DNA of 64,000 nt. Origin: an uncultured Selenomonadales bacterium. GTDB lineage: Bacteria; Bacillota; Negativicutes; Acidaminococcales; Acidaminococcaceae. The translations under genes were made by a program, and so were the position numbers. The notes under the pieces are model-generated. The model was not told the DNA's origin, did not search any database, and saw nothing but the letters and a program-made list of their open reading frames with translations. Positions within the stretch are counted from its first letter, which is position 1, and each line of letters begins with the position of its first letter. Location: positions 21,795-85,794 of the forward strand of contig ONAV01000020.1 in the NCBI GenBank assembly GCA_900315925.1, in the 5' to 3' direction. Below are positions 61,676 through 64,000 of this stretch, one piece after another.

Positions 61676-63178
61676 ATGTTATTTGTGAGTACAAGAGGGC
61701 AGACTGGAAAGGTTTCTGCTGCCCACGCAATTAAAGAAGGCCTGGCCGGTGACGGCGGATTATTTGTGCCTCAGTCTTTTCCGTACTTTTCCCTGGAGAC
61801 GATTCTGGGTATGCATGCATTGCCCTACGAACAGTTCGCCGCCAAAATACTGAGTTATTTTCTTACGGACTACACTGCAGACGAGCTGACAGAATGCGCT
61901 GCGGCAGCCTATGCTTCCGGGAAGTTCGGATCAGATCCCGCACCGCTCCGTAAGGTTGGGGAACGCACGGATGTACTGGAATTATGGCATGGTCCCACCA
62001 TGGCATTTAAGGATATTGCATTACAGATTCTGCCGCATCTTATGACAAAAGCCCAGGAAAAAACCGGCTCCGACACAAGAATCGTCATCCTGGCCGCTAC
62101 GTCCGGAGATACCGGAAAAGCTGCGTTAGAAGGTTTTGAAGATGTACCGGGCACGGAAATCATTGTCTTTTATCCGGAAAACGGCGTAAGTCCTGTACAG
62201 AAATTACAGATGGTGACACAGCCGGGAAAAAACACGAAAGTATTCGGTATCCGCGGCAACTTTGATGATGCGCAGCGGGGCGTAAAAGATATTTTCAGTG
62301 ATGAGTCGCTGGAAAATGAACTGAAAGACTGCGGCTGGGTATTTTCTTCGGCGAACTCCATCAACTGGGGAAGACTGGCTCCGCAGATTACCTATTATTT
62401 TAAAGCGTATGCGGACGCGGTTGCCAGTGAACGCATTAAACCGGGTGAACGAATTATTTTTGCTGTTCCCACCGGGAACTTCGGCGATATACTGGCAGGC
62501 TATTACGCGAAGAAAATGGGACTGCCGGTAAAACAGTTTATTTGTGCATCCAACTCGAATAATGTGCTTACGGATTTTGTCAACACCGGCGTTTATGACA
62601 AGAACCGCGTACTGAATAAAACCGTTTCGCCTTCCATGGATATTTTGGTTTCCAGTAATCTGGAACGCCTGTTGTTTGATCTGACGGAAAACGATGCTGC
62701 GCAGGTTGCAGCCTGGATGAAGCAGTTAAATACCGTTGGGAAATACCAGGTTTCCAAAGATGTGGCGGAGCAGGTGCGTGAACTGTTTTTTGCTGCCTGG
62801 ATCGACGAACAGGAAACGGTTGACGCTATAGGGCGGGTCCACAATGATTTTGAGTATTTGATTGACCCGCATACGGCTGTGGCCTGGCGGGCTGCTGAAA
62901 AATACCGTCTGCTGAGCGGAGATGACAGCTATATTGTTGTACTGTCTACTGCCAGTCCCTTTAAATTCTGCAAAACGGTTCTGGAAGGCATCGGCAAGTC
63001 GGCCGGACTAAATGAAAACGATCCGTTTGAAGCAGCGCACCGGCTTGCGGAAGAAACAGAAAGTATGGTGCCTGCGCAGGTTACTGCCCTTGAATCGATG
63101 CCCATCCTGCACAAAGACGTTATTGCAGCGGAAGAGATGGCACAGTACATTAAAAAGACGCTGGAAATCATAAAATAA
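61676..63178 (+). CDS. thrC: Threonine synthase
   Basis: The start FVSTRGQTGKVSAAHAIKEG, the PLP lysine K112 (PTMAFKDIALQ), AATSGDTGKAALEGF and FAVPTGNFGDILAGYYAK identify the type I threonine synthase of about 500 residues. It converts O-phosphohomoserine to threonine. AAAGGAGAAG precedes ATG. Confidence 0.95.
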   Translation: MLFVSTRGQTGKVSAAHAIKEGLAGDGGLFVPQSFPYFSLETILGMHALPYEQFAAKILSYFLTDYTADELTECAAAAYASGKFGSDPAPLRKVGERTDVLELWHGPTMAFKDIALQILPHLMTKAQEKTGSDTRIVILAATSGDTGKAALEGFEDVPGTEIIVFYPENGVSPVQKLQMVTQPGKNTKVFGIRGNFDDAQRGVKDIFSDESLENELKDCGWVFSSANSINWGRLAPQITYYFKAYADAVASERIKPGERIIFAVPTGNFGDILAGYYAKKMGLPVKQFICASNSNNVLTDFVNTGVYDKNRVLNKTVSPSMDILVSSNLERLLFDLTENDAAQVAAWMKQLNTVGKYQVSKDVAEQVRELFFAAWIDEQETVDAIGRVHNDFEYLIDPHTAVAWRAAEKYRLLSGDDSYIVVLSTASPFKFCKTVLEGIGKSAGLNENDPFEAAHRLAEETESMVPAQVTALESMPILHKDVIAAEEMAQYIKKTLEIIK

Positions 63179-63206
63179 AATATTTTGATATGTTATTAAA
63201 AAAGTC

Positions 63207-63341
63207 TTGCCTGATGGCAGCGACTGTGCTATAATACTTCAAGTGTTTCAATACACACGCAGTCGGATGGGTACTGTCCGCGCAAGCGGTGAGCCCGAAT
63301 ACAAAGAAGGCTGCGGAGGAAAAAACAGGAGGAAAAAAAAC
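63207..63341 (+). promoter_or_regulatory. rpsB promoter and structured leader
   Basis: TTGCCT (63207-63212), 17-bp spacer and TGCTATAAT (extended -10, TATAAT 63230-63235) form a strong promoter. The leader of about 100 nt can form CGCAG/CTGCG closing next to the GGAGG, with GGG/CCC and the GNRA-type hairpin CCGC-GCAA-GCGG inside. An autoregulatory S2-binding site is plausible. Confidence 0.6.
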
Positions 63342-64000
63342 ATGAGCACAATTATTTCCATGAAACAGCTGCTGGAAGCCGGCGTACATTTCGGTCATCA
63401 GACCCGCCGCTGGAATCCCAAAATGGCGAAGTACATCTTCACCGAACGTAACGGTATCTACATCATTGATCTGCAGAAGACCGTTAAAAAAGTTGACGAA
63501 GCGTACAACTTCATTCGTGAGACTGCGCAGAACGGCGGCAACATTCTGTTCGTCGGCACCAAAAAGCAGGCGCAGGAAGCCATGCGTGAAGAAGCGATCC
63601 GTTGCAACCAGTACTATGTAAATGAACGCTGGCTGGGCGGCATGATGACCAACTTCAAAACCATTCAGAAGCGCGTAGCCCGTCTGCGTCAGCTGGAAAA
63701 GATGGAAGAAGACGGAACCTTCGACGTACTGCCGAAAAAAGAAGTGCTGGGTCTGCGTCATGAAATGGAAAAACTGAACAAGAACCTGGGCGGTATCAAA
63801 GAGATGAAAAAACTGCCGGCAGCCCTGTTCGTAGTCGATCCCCGCAAAGAACACATTGCTGTTCTGGAAGCCCGCAAGCTGAATATTCCTATCGTAGCAA
63901 CGGTTGATACCAACTGCGATCCGGATGAAGTGGATTATGTAATTCCGGCAAACGATGACGCAATCCGCGCCGTACGTTTACTGGCCAGCAAGATGGCTGA
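63342..64000 (+). CDS. rpsB: 30S ribosomal protein S2, 3' end outside window
   Basis: ATG 63342 follows AGGAGGAAAAAAAAC. The product starts [20 protein letters not shown] and continues [20 protein letters not shown], the classic S2 start. About 219 of the usual 240-250 residues are inside the window. S2 binds the small-subunit neck; tsf is expected next. Confidence 0.97.
   Translation, partial: MSTIISMKQLLEAGVHFGHQTRRWNPKMAKYIFTERNGIYIIDLQKTVKKVDEAYNFIRETAQNGGNILFVGTKKQAQEAMREEAIRCNQYYVNERWLGGMMTNFKTIQKRVARLRQLEKMEEDGTFDVLPKKEVLGLRHEMEKLNKNLGGIKEMKKLPAALFVVDPRKEHIAVLEARKLNIPIVATVDTNCDPDEVDYVIPANDDAIRAVRLLASKMA

Noticed and set aside
1..64000. rRNA, tRNA or insertion sequence transposases
   Set aside because: No cloverleaf, rRNA segment or transposase motif was recognised on either strand by eye; a tRNAscan or IS search could still find degenerate ones.

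Overview
The window reads as a chromosome segment of a Gram-negative-type Firmicute, most likely a member of the Negativicutes (Acidaminococcaceae is my best guess). This rests on Firmicutes-style housekeeping genes (yqeG, ylbF, fabK, a large fused FGAM synthase), strong AGGAGG ribosome binding sites, frequent GTG/TTG starts, and two CobT-like proteins of the kind described in Sporomusa. The organism call is an inference; no rRNA gene is present.

Positions 1-14,400 and 21,800-36,700 form an accessory island of secreted and membrane proteins. Many carry double zinc ribbons of the CxxC type, long low-complexity tandem repeats and transmembrane segments. Two paralogous two-gene cassettes (3797-9552 and 21964-27971) each encode a giant exported repeat protein with a His-rich C-terminal domain, followed by a zinc-ribbon/Q-Y-rich multi-pass membrane protein. 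Each cassette has one broken member, and it is a different one each time: a 5-bp duplication splits the giant gene in copy 1, and a 7-bp deletion splits the membrane gene in copy 2. A promoter/RBS/signal-peptide module recurs in front of different mature proteins and once stands alone as a 29-codon orphan. The island also holds a HicA-like toxin-antitoxin pair (10,968-11,602), an MNT/HEPN pair (28,678-29,458), a DUF4143 ATPase with an operator-like promoter, gene remnants (ATPase tail, xpt tail), a two-sensor GGDEF protein and a repeated terminator element in four copies.

Positions 14,424-21,760 form a compact replication module inside this island. On the minus strand are a DnaB helicase, a DnaC-like loader, a phage-type replisome organizer containing an A+T island, and a sigma factor. 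Diverging on the plus strand are an amidase, a DUF1659 protein, a DUF2922 protein and a YvrJ protein. No integrase, capsid or terminase gene is visible.

From 36,752 the window is mostly core genome. A cobamide lower-ligand block (cobU, CobT-like A, cobS, CobT-like B, cobC) suggests ArsAB-type lower-ligand activation. It is followed by a zinc-binding protein, a DUF2156 protein, an Eis-like acetyltransferase, FGAM synthase (frameshifted), an NlpC/P60 hydrolase, a two-component system, yqeG, a nitrilase-family amidase, a VanX-like protein lacking one zinc ligand, ylbF, murB, fabK, a 3D-domain protein, glutamine-dependent nadE, ybaK, thrC and the start of rpsB.
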